The position numbers were made by a program, and so were the translations under genes. The notes under the pieces were generated by a model that was not told the DNA's origin, did no database searches, and saw nothing but the letters and a program-made list of their open reading frames with translations. 64,000 nt of DNA. Source: Nonomuraea rubra. GTDB lineage: Bacteria > Actinomycetota > Actinomycetes > Streptosporangiales > Streptosporangiaceae. Every line of letters starts with the position of its first letter. Positions within the stretch are counted from its first letter, which is position 1. Positions 47,448 to 55,288 of this stretch are shown here, piece by piece. The stretch is from contig NZ_JACHMI010000001.1 in assembly GCF_014207985.1 (NCBI RefSeq), forward strand, positions 1,223,001 to 1,287,000, read 5' to 3'.

Positions 47448-48098
47448 TCAGATGTCGGCGAGCAGGCGGGCGGCGGCGGTCTCGATGCGGCGCTGGATCT
47501 GGTCATACGTACGGCGGCCGCGCAGCATCTCCAGCAGCTCCTGCACCCACACGCTGGACAGCGACCCCGCGAGGTCGAGCTGCTCCTCGCTGGCCTCCTC
47601 CAGCGACAGCCCGTCGGCCGAGACGCGCAGCAGCAGCCCCGTCATGCGGTCGCCGAACGGGGTCTGCACCTCCGCCAGGATCAGCGACCGGATCAGCGCG
47701 TCGGCCAGCTCCGGCTCGCGCATGAGCCCCCGCGTGGCCCGCATGAGCACGTCGACCGCGCGGCTGGAGGGCGTGGCGGCTCCGGGCGGGCGGCGCTCGA
47801 TGCTGCTCTCCAGCAGGTCGATCTCCTCGCCGACGACGGCCACGACGAGGTCCATCTTGGACGGGAAGTATCGATAGAGCGTGCCAAGCGCCACGCCCGC
47901 GCGCTCGGCCACCGTACGCATCTGCATGGCCTCCACGCCGCCCCGCGAGGCGAGCGCGGCGGCGGCCTGGACGATGCGCTTGCGACGTTGATGCTGGCTG
48001 CGCGTACGGACGCTGTGCCCGCCCGGCGCGGGGTGGCTTTCCAAGGGTCCCTCGGTCTCGCTCGGGGGCGCGGTGATGGCGGGCTGCGTGGTACGCAT
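47448..48098 (-). CDS. kstR: KstR-like TetR-family repressor of steroid catabolism
   Basis: The 216-residue regulator has a 40-residue leader and then a DNA-binding domain (RRKRIVQAAAALASRGGVEA, MQMRTVAERAGVALGTLYRY, FPSK) that matches mycobacterial KstR nearly position by position. The C-terminal domain would bind a steroid-CoA such as 3-oxo-4-cholestenoyl-CoA. It sits beside a fadD17-igr-type operon, and a KstR-like site directly abuts its start codon, giving autoregulation. The start at 48098 has no ribosome site and is probably leaderless or nearly so. Confidence 0.87.
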   Translation of the reverse strand: MRTTQPAITAPPSETEGPLESHPAPGGHSVRTRSQHQRRKRIVQAAAALASRGGVEAMQMRTVAERAGVALGTLYRYFPSKMDLVVAVVGEEIDLLESSIERRPPGAATPSSRAVDVLMRATRGLMREPELADALIRSLILAEVQTPFGDRMTGLLLRVSADGLSLEEASEEQLDLAGSLSSVWVQELLEMLRGRRTYDQIQRRIETAAARLLADI

Positions 48099-48112
48099 AA
48101 GAACACGTTATC
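48099..48112. promoter_or_regulatory. KstR-type operator of kstR
   Basis: AAGAACACGTTATC keeps the AACnnGTT core with the right spacing, with 9 of 12 defined bases. It abuts the kstR start codon. Between it and the next site lie about 120 bp without a recognisable gene. Confidence 0.55.
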
Positions 48113-48232
48113 TGATTTCTCGATTACGCGGCTTGTTACTCGCGGGTCACAAACGAGCCGTATTGGCCCATGTCTCCGGCGTTACACGGATATATCTGGA
48201 CTTATCCCAAGGAGTGGATACTGGACAGCAAT

Positions 48233-48246
48233 TAGAATCTGTTCTA
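48233..48246. promoter_or_regulatory. KstR-type operator of the fadD17-igr operon
   Basis: TAGAATCTGTTCTA matches 11 of 12 defined bases of TAGAACnnGTTCTA; the only change is C to T in the left core. It is 40 bp upstream of the fadD17-like start. Confidence 0.72.
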
Positions 48247-48285
48247 GTTTGCGAGTCGGCTTACCTAGCGCTTGCTGGAGGAGCG

Positions 48286-49971
48286 ATGACCGCGGACACG
48301 CTCGCCTCCCTGCTGCTCGCCCGGGCCGAGGACGACCGGCCGGGGCTGGTGCACGAGGGGAGGGTGTGGTCGTGGCGCGAGCACGTCGCGGCCTGCCGGG
48401 CCGCCGGGGCGCGGCTGTCCGCGCGAGGAGCGGGGACGCACGTCGGGGTGCTCGGTGAGAACGTTCCCGAGCTGGTCGTCCTGATCGGCGGCGCGGCGCT
48501 GGCCGGGCACGTGGTCGTGGCGCTGAACCCGACCCGGTCGGTGGACGAGCTGATCCGCGACGCCCGCGCCACCGACGTGGACCTGGTCCTGGCGGACGAG
48601 TCCTGCGGCGGGACCGCGCGGGCGGTGTCTGAGGCGCTGCGCGTGCCGTCGCTCCCGCTCGCCTCGGAGGCTGCCGTGTCGGGGGCTGCCTCGGCCGAGG
48701 CCGGCGTGCGGTCGGAGGGCGTTGCGCCGGCTCCGGGGGACCTCGTGATGCTGATCTTCACCTCCGGCACGTCCGGGCGTCCTCGGGCCGTGCGGATCAC
48801 GCAGCGCAAGCTGGCCGTGCCCGGGGTGAGCCTGGCGGCGATGCTCACCCCGGAGGACGCCGTCTACTGCTCGATGCCGCTGTTCCACTCCGGCGCGCTG
48901 ATGGCGGCCTACGCCCCCGCCGTCGCGTCCGGGGCGGCGCTGGTGTTGCGGCGGCGCTTCTCGGCCTCGGGCCTGCTGCCCGACATCAGGCGATACGGCT
49001 GTACGTACCTCCACTACGTCGGAAAGGCCCTCTCCTACGTCCTGGCCACCCCGGAACAGCCCGACGACGCCGCCAACCCGCTCAAGATCGCGTTCGGGAA
49101 CGAGGGCAGCGCGGTGGCCGTCAGGAGGTTCGGGGAGCGGTTCGGATGCCTGGTCATCGACGCGTTCGGCTCCACGGAGACCGCCATCTCGCTCACCCCC
49201 GACCCCGCCGGGCCCCCGGGCTGCCTGGGCCGCCTGCCCGAGGGCGTGCGGATACTCGACCCGCTCACCACCCGCCCCTGCCCGCCCGCCCGGATCGAGG
49301 ACGGCCGCCTGCTCAACCCGGACGAGGCCATCGGCGAGCTGGTCAACACGGCCGGGCTCGGCCTGTTCGAGGGGTACTACAACGACCCGGACGCCGACGC
49401 CGAGCGGATCAGGGACGGCGCGTTCTGGTCCGGTGACCTGGCCTACGCGGACGCCGGCGGCTACGTGTTCTTCGCCGGCCGGGGCACCGAGCGGCTGCGC
49501 GTGGACGGCGAGAACCTGGCGGTCGCGCCCATCGAGGCGGCGCTGCGCGAGTTCGGCGGGGTGGTGGAGGCGGCGGTGTACCCGGTGCCCGACCCGGCGG
49601 CCGGCGACCAGGTCATGGCGGCCCTCGTCCTGGAAGCCACCCCGGATCCGGCGGCGGCCGCCCCGGGAGCCCCTGCCTCGGGAGCCGCCGGGTCGGGAGT
49701 CTTTGATCCGGTCGCGTTCGCCGCGTTCCTGGCCTCGCGCCGGGACCTCGGCGCCAAGTCCCTGCCCCGCTTCGTCCGGTTGTGCCGGGAGTTACCCCAG
49801 ACGGCCTCGCACAAGGTCATCAAGCGGCACCTCGCCAGGGACGCCTGGCGCACCACCGACCCGGTGTGGGTACGCGGCCCCGGCGGGCTGCGGCTGCTGA
49901 CGGAGGCCGACGTGAAGGGGATCGAGGAGGAGTTCGTACAGCACGGCAGGCAACACCTCTTGGAGACGTAG
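48286..49971 (+). CDS. fadD17: Steroid-side-chain acyl-CoA synthetase (FadD17-like)
   Basis: The 561-residue adenylate-forming enzyme has the AMP motif LIFTSGTSGRPRAVRITQRK, IDAFGSTETAISLTPDP, YFAG-type hinge FFAGRGTERLRVDGENLAVA and the C-terminal catalytic Lys in SHKVIKRHL. Segments such as SMPLFHSGALMA and RRYGCTYLHYVGKALSYVLA follow M. tuberculosis FadD17, which activates partly degraded cholesterol side chains. ATG 48286 follows GGAGGAG. Its stop shares a base with the fadE28 start, making it the first gene of the igr-type operon. Confidence 0.9.
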   Translation: MTADTLASLLLARAEDDRPGLVHEGRVWSWREHVAACRAAGARLSARGAGTHVGVLGENVPELVVLIGGAALAGHVVVALNPTRSVDELIRDARATDVDLVLADESCGGTARAVSEALRVPSLPLASEAAVSGAASAEAGVRSEGVAPAPGDLVMLIFTSGTSGRPRAVRITQRKLAVPGVSLAAMLTPEDAVYCSMPLFHSGALMAAYAPAVASGAALVLRRRFSASGLLPDIRRYGCTYLHYVGKALSYVLATPEQPDDAANPLKIAFGNEGSAVAVRRFGERFGCLVIDAFGSTETAISLTPDPAGPPGCLGRLPEGVRILDPLTTRPCPPARIEDGRLLNPDEAIGELVNTAGLGLFEGYYNDPDADAERIRDGAFWSGDLAYADAGGYVFFAGRGTERLRVDGENLAVAPIEAALREFGGVVEAAVYPVPDPAAGDQVMAALVLEATPDPAAAAPGAPASGAAGSGVFDPVAFAAFLASRRDLGAKSLPRFVRLCRELPQTASHKVIKRHLARDAWRTTDPVWVRGPGGLRLLTEADVKGIEEEFVQHGRQHLLET

Positions 49972-51011
49972 TGGATTTCAACCTGGACGAAACCCAACAG
50001 GATCTGAAGAAACTGGCCGCGGAGGTGCTCGCCAAGGACGGCGGCGAGGAGCGGCTGCGGCAGGCCGGGCTGATGGACGTGTGCGTGCCGGAGGAGGCGG
50101 GCGGGGCCGGGCTCGGGCCGGTGGAGATGGCCGTGGTGCTGCGCGAGGCGGGCGCCCGGGCCGCCATGGTGCCCGCACTGCCCACCCTGGCCGCCACCCT
50201 GCTCCTGGCCCGCCACGCCCCCTCCGGCCGGCAGCACCACCACACCGGCGACCGCACCGGCCACCTCGCTGGCCACCTCGCTGGCCGCCTCGCCGGCCGC
50301 CTCACGCTCGCCCTCCGCGAGCCCGCCCGCGCCCTCGCCGACCCACCCACGACCACCGCCCGCCCCGCCCCCGCGAGCCCGGCATCGGAAGGCGGGTGGG
50401 TGCTGAGCGGGCGGAAGGTCTCGGTGCCCTACCCCTCGGCCGAGGTGCTGGTCACCGCCGACGAGGGCCTGTTCCTGGTGCGGGAGCCCGCGACGGCGGC
50501 CGAGTACACCTCCACGGGCGAGCCCGCCGCCACGATCGTGCTCGACGGCACCCCGGCGGAGCGGGTGGCGGGCCAGGAGGCGGTCACAGACGCGCGGCGG
50601 ATCCTCATGGCGGCCGTCGCCGCGCAGGCGAGCGGGGTGCTGGCCGGCGCGCTGGAGCTGACGACCGCCTACATCAAGCAGCGCAAGCAGTTCGGGCGGG
50701 CGCTGGCCGAGTTCCAGGCCGTGACGATGCAGATCGCCGACGTCTACATCGCCGCCAGGGCGCTGGACGTGGCCATGTGGTCGGCCGTCTGGCGGCTGGG
50801 CGAGGGCCTGCCGGCGGACGAGGACCTGGCGCTGGCGGCGTACCACGTCAGCGAGGCGTCCAGGGCCCTCTACACCTGCCAGCACCTGCACGGCGGCCTC
50901 GGCCTCGACGTCACCTACCCGCTGCACCGCTACTTCGCCCAGGCCAGGCACCTGTCCCAGCTGCTCGGCGGCGCCGACGCCCAGCTCGACTTGATCGGAG
51001 CGCTCGTCTGA
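49971..51011 (+). CDS. fadE28: Acyl-CoA dehydrogenase subunit, FadE28/ChsE1-like
   Basis: The 346-residue protein is the shorter, non-catalytic type of subunit of the heterotetrameric steroid acyl-CoA dehydrogenase. It has the N-terminal VDFNLDETQQDLKKLAAEVL, the FAD-binding helix YIKQRKQFGRALAEFQAVTM and CQHLHGGLGLDVTYPLHRYF. GTG 49971 overlaps the fadD17 TAG. In the middle domain an insertion of GHLAGHLAGRLAGRL-type repeats plus a Pro/Ala run (about residues 90-135) is absent from the mycobacterial protein as I recall it. Confidence 0.92.
   Translation: MDFNLDETQQDLKKLAAEVLAKDGGEERLRQAGLMDVCVPEEAGGAGLGPVEMAVVLREAGARAAMVPALPTLAATLLLARHAPSGRQHHHTGDRTGHLAGHLAGRLAGRLTLALREPARALADPPTTTARPAPASPASEGGWVLSGRKVSVPYPSAEVLVTADEGLFLVREPATAAEYTSTGEPAATIVLDGTPAERVAGQEAVTDARRILMAAVAAQASGVLAGALELTTAYIKQRKQFGRALAEFQAVTMQIADVYIAARALDVAMWSAVWRLGEGLPADEDLALAAYHVSEASRALYTCQHLHGGLGLDVTYPLHRYFAQARHLSQLLGGADAQLDLIGALV
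50259..50303 (+). repeat. In-frame 12-bp repeats inside fadE28
   Basis: Four diverged copies of GGCCACCTCGCT/GGCCGCCTCGCC encode (GHLA)2(GRLA)2. The reading frame is kept throughout, so the copies add a low-complexity loop to the enzyme. Confidence 0.8.
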
Positions 51012-52165
51012 TGCTCATCGACCTCACCCCCGAGCAGCGCAGGCTCCGCGACGAGCTGCGCGAGTACTTCCAGGCCTGCCTCACCGCCGAGGACCGCGCC
51101 AAGATCGCTGAGGATCCGTTCGGCGGGGCGTACATGGAGCACTGCCGCCGGCTGGGCCGCGACGGCAAGCTGGGCCTCGGCTGGCCCAAGGAGTACGGCG
51201 GCAGCGGCTACGGCCCCCTGGAGCAGCAGATCTTCGCCAACGAGATCGCCCGGGCCGGGGTGCCGTACCCCATCATCACGGTGCAGACCGTGGGGCCGAC
51301 GCTCATGCAGTACGGGACGGAGAAGCAGAAGGAGCACTTCCTGCCGCGCATCCTGGCCGGCGAGTGCCACTTCGCGATCGGCTACAGCGAGCCGGAGGCG
51401 GGCACCGACCTGGCCTCGTTGCGGACGACGGCGGTGCTGGACGGCGACCACTACGTCGTCAACGGCCAGAAGATCTTCACCAGCGGCGCCCACTACGCCC
51501 AGTACATCTGGCTCGCCGCCCGCACCAACCCCACGGCCAAGAAGCACAAGGGCATCACCATGATGATCGCCTCCACGGACGACCCCGGCTTCTCGTGGAC
51601 CCCGATCGTGACCATGGACGGCCGCCACCACACCAACGCCACCTACTACTCCGACGTGCGCGTACCGGTGGACATGGTGGTCGGCGAGGTGGACCGGGGC
51701 TGGGACCTGATCGTCAACCAGCTCAACCACGAGCGCGTCACGCTCGGCCCCGCGGGCAACCTGGGCCAGACCTACGACCGCTTCCGCGCCTGGGCCCGCC
51801 GCACCGGCCTGGACGCCGAGCCCGACGTACGGCGGGCACTGGCGAGAGTGTGGGCGGCCTTCCGCACGAACGAGCTGCTCAACTGGCAGGTGGCGGCGAA
51901 CATGGACCTCGGCTGGCTCGGCGCCCCCGACGCGTCGGCCACCAAGATCTACGGCTCCGAGCGCATGCAGGAGATCGGCAGGATCGTCGGGGACGTCCTG
52001 GCCAGGTACGGCGACCCGTCGGACCCGGAGACGGCCGAGCTGCTCGAACGCTTCGACCACGGGGTGAAGGGGGCGGTGGTGCTGACGTTCGGCGGCGGCG
52101 TGAACGAGGTGCAGCGCGAGCTGATCGCCATGCTCGGCCTGAGCCTGCCGAGGCCCCCGCGATGA
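51011..52165 (+). CDS. fadE29: Acyl-CoA dehydrogenase catalytic subunit, FadE29/ChsE2-like
   Basis: The 384-residue subunit carries GYSEPEAGTDLASLRTTAV, NGQKIFTSGAHYAQYIWLA and TFGGGVNEVQRELIAM, and has Glu241 in QLNHERVTLGPAG, the position of the catalytic base of ChsE2. With FadE28 it should form the alpha2beta2 dehydrogenase that desaturates the three-carbon (2'-propanoate) side chain left on the steroid. ATG 51011 overlaps the fadE28 stop (TGATG). Confidence 0.94.
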   Translation: MLIDLTPEQRRLRDELREYFQACLTAEDRAKIAEDPFGGAYMEHCRRLGRDGKLGLGWPKEYGGSGYGPLEQQIFANEIARAGVPYPIITVQTVGPTLMQYGTEKQKEHFLPRILAGECHFAIGYSEPEAGTDLASLRTTAVLDGDHYVVNGQKIFTSGAHYAQYIWLAARTNPTAKKHKGITMMIASTDDPGFSWTPIVTMDGRHHTNATYYSDVRVPVDMVVGEVDRGWDLIVNQLNHERVTLGPAGNLGQTYDRFRAWARRTGLDAEPDVRRALARVWAAFRTNELLNWQVAANMDLGWLGAPDASATKIYGSERMQEIGRIVGDVLARYGDPSDPETAELLERFDHGVKGAVVLTFGGGVNEVQRELIAMLGLSLPRPPR

Positions 52166-53157
52166 CCGACCGCACCGCCTCCACCGACGGCACCGAACGC
52201 ACCGAAGGCACAGAAGGCACCGAAGGCACAGAAGGCACCGAAGGCACCGAGCGCAGAACGATGACGGACGAGGAGCTGCACGAGCTCGCCGGCAAGCAGA
52301 CGGCGCTGGGCGAGGTGCGCGGCGCCCCGGCCGCCGACCCCGTGAACGTCCCCATGATCAGGCACTGGCTGGCCGCCATGGGCGACGAGAACCCGCGCTA
52401 CCTGGAGCAGGGCCTGGCCCCGCCCGCGATGGCCCAGGTGTGGACGATGCCGGGCCTGTCCAGAGGGCAGAAGGAACGCTCCCCGGTCGACGACATGATG
52501 AGCGCGCTCAACGACAGCGGCTACACGGGCGTGGTGGCCACCAACTGCGAGCAGACCTACCACCGTTACGTCCGCGTCGGCGAGCGCCTCACGCCCGCCA
52601 CCAGGTTCTCCGGCCTGGCGGGCCCGAAGCGGACGGCGCTCGGCGTCGGCTACTTCGCCACGTGGAACATCACCTGGTACACCGAGGACGACGAGCCGGT
52701 CGCCGACATGATGTTCCGGGTGCTGAAGTTCCGCCCGCCGGCGGCGAAGGCCGCGGAGCCGTACCCGCTCCAGCCTGCCGTCAACCAGGACACCGCGTTC
52801 TTCTGGGAGGGCGTGAACCGGGGCGAGCTACGCATCCAGTCCTGCGCCGACTGCGGCGAGCTGCGCCACCCGCCGGGCCCGCTGTGCCCGCACTGCCGTT
52901 CGGCCGAGCGCGCGTACCGGCTGGCGAGCGGCACGGGCACCCTGTTCAGCTACGTCGTGCACCACCATCCGCCCGTGCCCGGCAGGGAGACCCCGTTCGT
53001 GGTGGGCGTGGTGGAGCTGCCGGAAGGCGTGCGGATCGTGGGCAACGTCGTGAACTGCCCCGTCGAGGAAGTGAGGATAGGCATGCCGCTGCGCGTGACG
53101 TACCGCCGGATGGACGACCGGCTCGTCCTGCCCATGTGGGCGCCGGAGGAGCCATGA
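52162..53157 (+). CDS. chsH2: Steroid enoyl-CoA hydratase subunit with DUF35 domain (ChsH2-like)
   Basis: The 331-residue protein has a MaoC-like hotdog domain (about 45-205: VNVPMIRHWLAAMGDENPRY, LAPPAMAQVWTMPG) and a C-terminal DUF35 domain with a zinc ribbon (SCADCGELRHPPGPLCPHC) and OB fold. With ChsH1 it hydrates the unsaturated side chain, while DUF35 docks the aldolase Ltp2. The N-terminus begins with about 30 residues of TEG repeats from tandem 9-bp DNA repeats (52189-52250). Family homology starts near MTDEELHELAGKQ at 52261, an in-frame ATG and possible true start. Confidence 0.92.
   Translation: MTDRTASTDGTERTEGTEGTEGTEGTEGTERRTMTDEELHELAGKQTALGEVRGAPAADPVNVPMIRHWLAAMGDENPRYLEQGLAPPAMAQVWTMPGLSRGQKERSPVDDMMSALNDSGYTGVVATNCEQTYHRYVRVGERLTPATRFSGLAGPKRTALGVGYFATWNITWYTEDDEPVADMMFRVLKFRPPAAKAAEPYPLQPAVNQDTAFFWEGVNRGELRIQSCADCGELRHPPGPLCPHCRSAERAYRLASGTGTLFSYVVHHHPPVPGRETPFVVGVVELPEGVRIVGNVVNCPVEEVRIGMPLRVTYRRMDDRLVLPMWAPEEP
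52189..52250 (+). repeat. In-frame 9-bp repeats at the 5' end of chsH2
   Basis: About seven copies of GGCACCGAA/GGCACAGAA and near variants encode (G)TE units. Copy number here could vary between strains without shifting the frame. Confidence 0.85.
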
Positions 53158-53531
53158 TCGGGGACGCGCTGCCAGAGCTGTCGATCGACCTCACGCCCAC
53201 CATGGTCGTCTCCACGGCCCTGGCCACCATGGACTACACGCCGGTGCACCACGACACGGCGCTGGCCCGCGCCCAGGGCTCCACGGACATCTTCCTGAAC
53301 ATCCTGACCACCATGGGCCTGGTCGAGCGCTACGTCACCGACTGGGCGGGCCCCGAGGCCGTCATCAGGAGCATCGACGTCAAGCTGGGCGTGCCCGCGT
53401 ACGCCGGCGACCGCCTGACCTTCAGCGGCACGGTCGTCGCGGGCGAGGGCGCCCGGCTCACCGTCGAGGTACGCGGCCGGGTGAGCCTGGGCGAGCACGC
53501 CACCGGCACCGTCACGCTGGAGGGCCAGTGA
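53154..53531 (+). CDS. chsH1: Steroid enoyl-CoA hydratase MaoC subunit (ChsH1-like)
   Basis: The 125-residue hotdog protein contains MDYTPVHHDTALARAQGSTD, whose Asp and His four residues apart are the hydratase catalytic pair, and FSGTVVAGEGARLTVEVRG. It forms the ChsH1-ChsH2 hydratase. ATG 53154 overlaps the chsH2 stop (ATGA), and its stop overlaps the ltp2 start. Confidence 0.93.
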   Translation: MIGDALPELSIDLTPTMVVSTALATMDYTPVHHDTALARAQGSTDIFLNILTTMGLVERYVTDWAGPEAVIRSIDVKLGVPAYAGDRLTFSGTVVAGEGARLTVEVRGRVSLGEHATGTVTLEGQ

Positions 53532-54721
53532 GCGCGGGAGGGACTGTGAGCGCTGGAGGGCAAGTCGGCACGGCCATCGCGGGCATCGGCGCCACCGAGT
53601 TCAGCAAGCGGTCGGGACGCTCCGAGCTGCAACTCGCCGCCGAGGCGGTGCTCGCGGCGCTGGACGACGCCGGACTGTCACCCGGCGACGTGGACGGCCT
53701 GGTCACCTACAGCCAGGACGCCAACCAGGAGATCGCCGTCGCCAGGGAGACGGGCATCGGCGAGCTGACCTTCTTCTCCCGCGTCGAGTACGGCGGCGGC
53801 GCCGCCTGCGGCACCGTCGCGCACGCCGCCATGGCGGTGGCCACGGGCGCGGCCCGCACCGTGGTCTGCTACCGGGCCTTCAACGAGCGCTCTGGCCGCC
53901 GCTTCGGCCAGCCGAACGCGGGGCTCACCGGGCAGCCCAGCTCCCAGGGGCTGGAGATGAGCTGGCACGTGCCGTTCGGGCTGATGACGCCGGCGGCGTG
54001 GGTGGCCATGTTCGCGCGGCGCTACATGCACGCCTACGGCGCCACCTCCGCCGACTTCGGCCGCGTGGCGGTGGCCATGCGCAGGCACGCGGCCACGAAC
54101 CCGGCCGCCTGGTTCCACGGGAGGCCGATCACGCTGGAGGAGCACCAGGTGTCCCGGTGGATCGTGGAGCCGCTGCACCTGCTCGACTGCTGCCAGGAGA
54201 GCGACGGGGCGGTGGCGCTGGTGGTCACCTCCACCGAACGGGCCCGCGACCTGCGCCGTTCCCCGGCCGTGATCGCCGCCGCGGCGCAGGGGGCGGGCGC
54301 CGGCCAGATGATGATGACCAGCTACTACCGGGACGACATGACGGGGCTGCCGGAGATGTCCGTCGTCGGGCGCCGCCTCTGGGAGCTCTCGGGCCTGTCT
54401 CCCGCCGACATCCAGACGGCCATCCTGTACGACCACTTCACCCCGTTCGTGCTGACCCAGCTCGAAGAGCTGGGCTTCTGCGGGCGTGGGGAGGCACCCG
54501 GCTTCCTCGCCGACGGCGGCATCGAGCTGGACGGCCGCCTCCCGGTCAACCCGCACGGCGGGCAGCTCGGGGAGGCGTACATCCACGGCATGAACGGCAT
54601 CGCGGAGGCCGTCCGCCAGATCAGGGGCACCGCGGTGAACCAGCTCCAGAACGTCACCAACGTCCTCGTGACGGCCGGCACCGGCGTCCCCACCAGCGGC
54701 CTCATCCTGTCGGCCGGGTAA
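53528..54721 (+). CDS. ltp2: Steroid side-chain retro-aldolase (Ltp2-like, thiolase fold)
   Basis: The 397-residue thiolase-like protein contains IAGIGATEFSKRSGRSELQL, SRVEYGGGAACGTVAHAAMA, ILYDHFTPFVLTQLEELGF and HGGQLGEAYIHGMNGIAEAV. The last two hold the tyrosines used by Ltp2 aldolases, and the thiolase nucleophile cysteine is not in its usual setting. Ltp2 with the DUF35 part of ChsH2 releases propionyl-CoA and leaves the C17-ketosteroid. It is the last gene of the operon. A second in-frame GTG (53546) lies in a duplicated MSAGG/VSAGG start. Confidence 0.93.
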   Translation: MSAGGTVSAGGQVGTAIAGIGATEFSKRSGRSELQLAAEAVLAALDDAGLSPGDVDGLVTYSQDANQEIAVARETGIGELTFFSRVEYGGGAACGTVAHAAMAVATGAARTVVCYRAFNERSGRRFGQPNAGLTGQPSSQGLEMSWHVPFGLMTPAAWVAMFARRYMHAYGATSADFGRVAVAMRRHAATNPAAWFHGRPITLEEHQVSRWIVEPLHLLDCCQESDGAVALVVTSTERARDLRRSPAVIAAAAQGAGAGQMMMTSYYRDDMTGLPEMSVVGRRLWELSGLSPADIQTAILYDHFTPFVLTQLEELGFCGRGEAPGFLADGGIELDGRLPVNPHGGQLGEAYIHGMNGIAEAVRQIRGTAVNQLQNVTNVLVTAGTGVPTSGLILSAG

Positions 54722-54736
54722 CGCCCCCGGGGAGGC

Positions 54737-55195
54737 TCAGCCCGTCCAGGCGCCCGCGACCTGGCGGGTGGAGGCGTTGAGCCGGTTCCAGAGGTTGACC
54801 AGGCCGATGCCCATGATGATCCCGGCCAGCTCGGTCTCGCTGAAGTGGTCGGCGGCGGCGCTCCACACGTCGTCGGGCACCGGGTCGGACCGGTCGTTCA
54901 GCCGGGTGGCGGCCTCGGCGAGGGCGAGGGCGGCGCGTTCCTCGTCGGTGAAGTACGGCGCGTCCCGCCAGCCAGCCACCGACCAGAGCCGCTCGTCGCT
55001 CTCGCCGTGCTTCTTCAGGTCCCGCGCGTGCATGTCCACGCACACGCTGCACCCGTTGATCTGGCTGCAGCGCAGGTAGACGAGGTTGAGCAGCTGTCTG
55101 GAGACACCGGCCGCGTTGACGGTCTTCTCCAGGGCCATCAGGGCCTGCATGGCGTCGGGCAGGACGAAGGCGGGCTGGCCCATCCGTGCTTCCAT
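54737..55195 (-). CDS. Carboxymuconolactone-decarboxylase / AhpD-like protein
   Basis: The 152-residue protein has the AhpD-type redox motif NGCSVCVDMHARD (Cys49, Cys52, His56) and helical surroundings (LLNLVYLRCSQI, AALALAEAATRLND). Such proteins reduce peroxides or thiols; many lie next to ECF41 sigma factors as their main target. Here the ECF41 gene is divergent, and a matching ECF41 promoter stands 66-92 bp upstream. Start ATG 55195; an in-frame ATG at 55183 is also possible. Confidence 0.9.
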   Translation of the reverse strand: MEARMGQPAFVLPDAMQALMALEKTVNAAGVSRQLLNLVYLRCSQINGCSVCVDMHARDLKKHGESDERLWSVAGWRDAPYFTDEERAALALAEAATRLNDRSDPVPDDVWSAAADHFSETELAGIIMGIGLVNLWNRLNASTRQVAGAWTG

Positions 55196-55260
55196 CGGTC
55201 ACTCCAAGGGTCCCGGGGCCGATGACGTCACATCGGTCCGCTTTCATGGGTCGAAGCATT

Positions 55261-55287
55261 GACGCGGGCGGACGAAGGAATGTGACA
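55261..55287 (-). promoter_or_regulatory. ECF41-type promoter of the AhpD-like gene
   Basis: Read on the minus strand, TGTCACA (55287-55281) is followed after 16 bases by CGTC (55264-55261), the -35 and -10 elements I recall for ECF41 sigma factors. Transcription would start near 55255, giving a leader of about 60 bases. The -35 box abuts the GTG start of the divergent sigma gene. Confidence 0.65.
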
Positions 55288-55288
55288 G

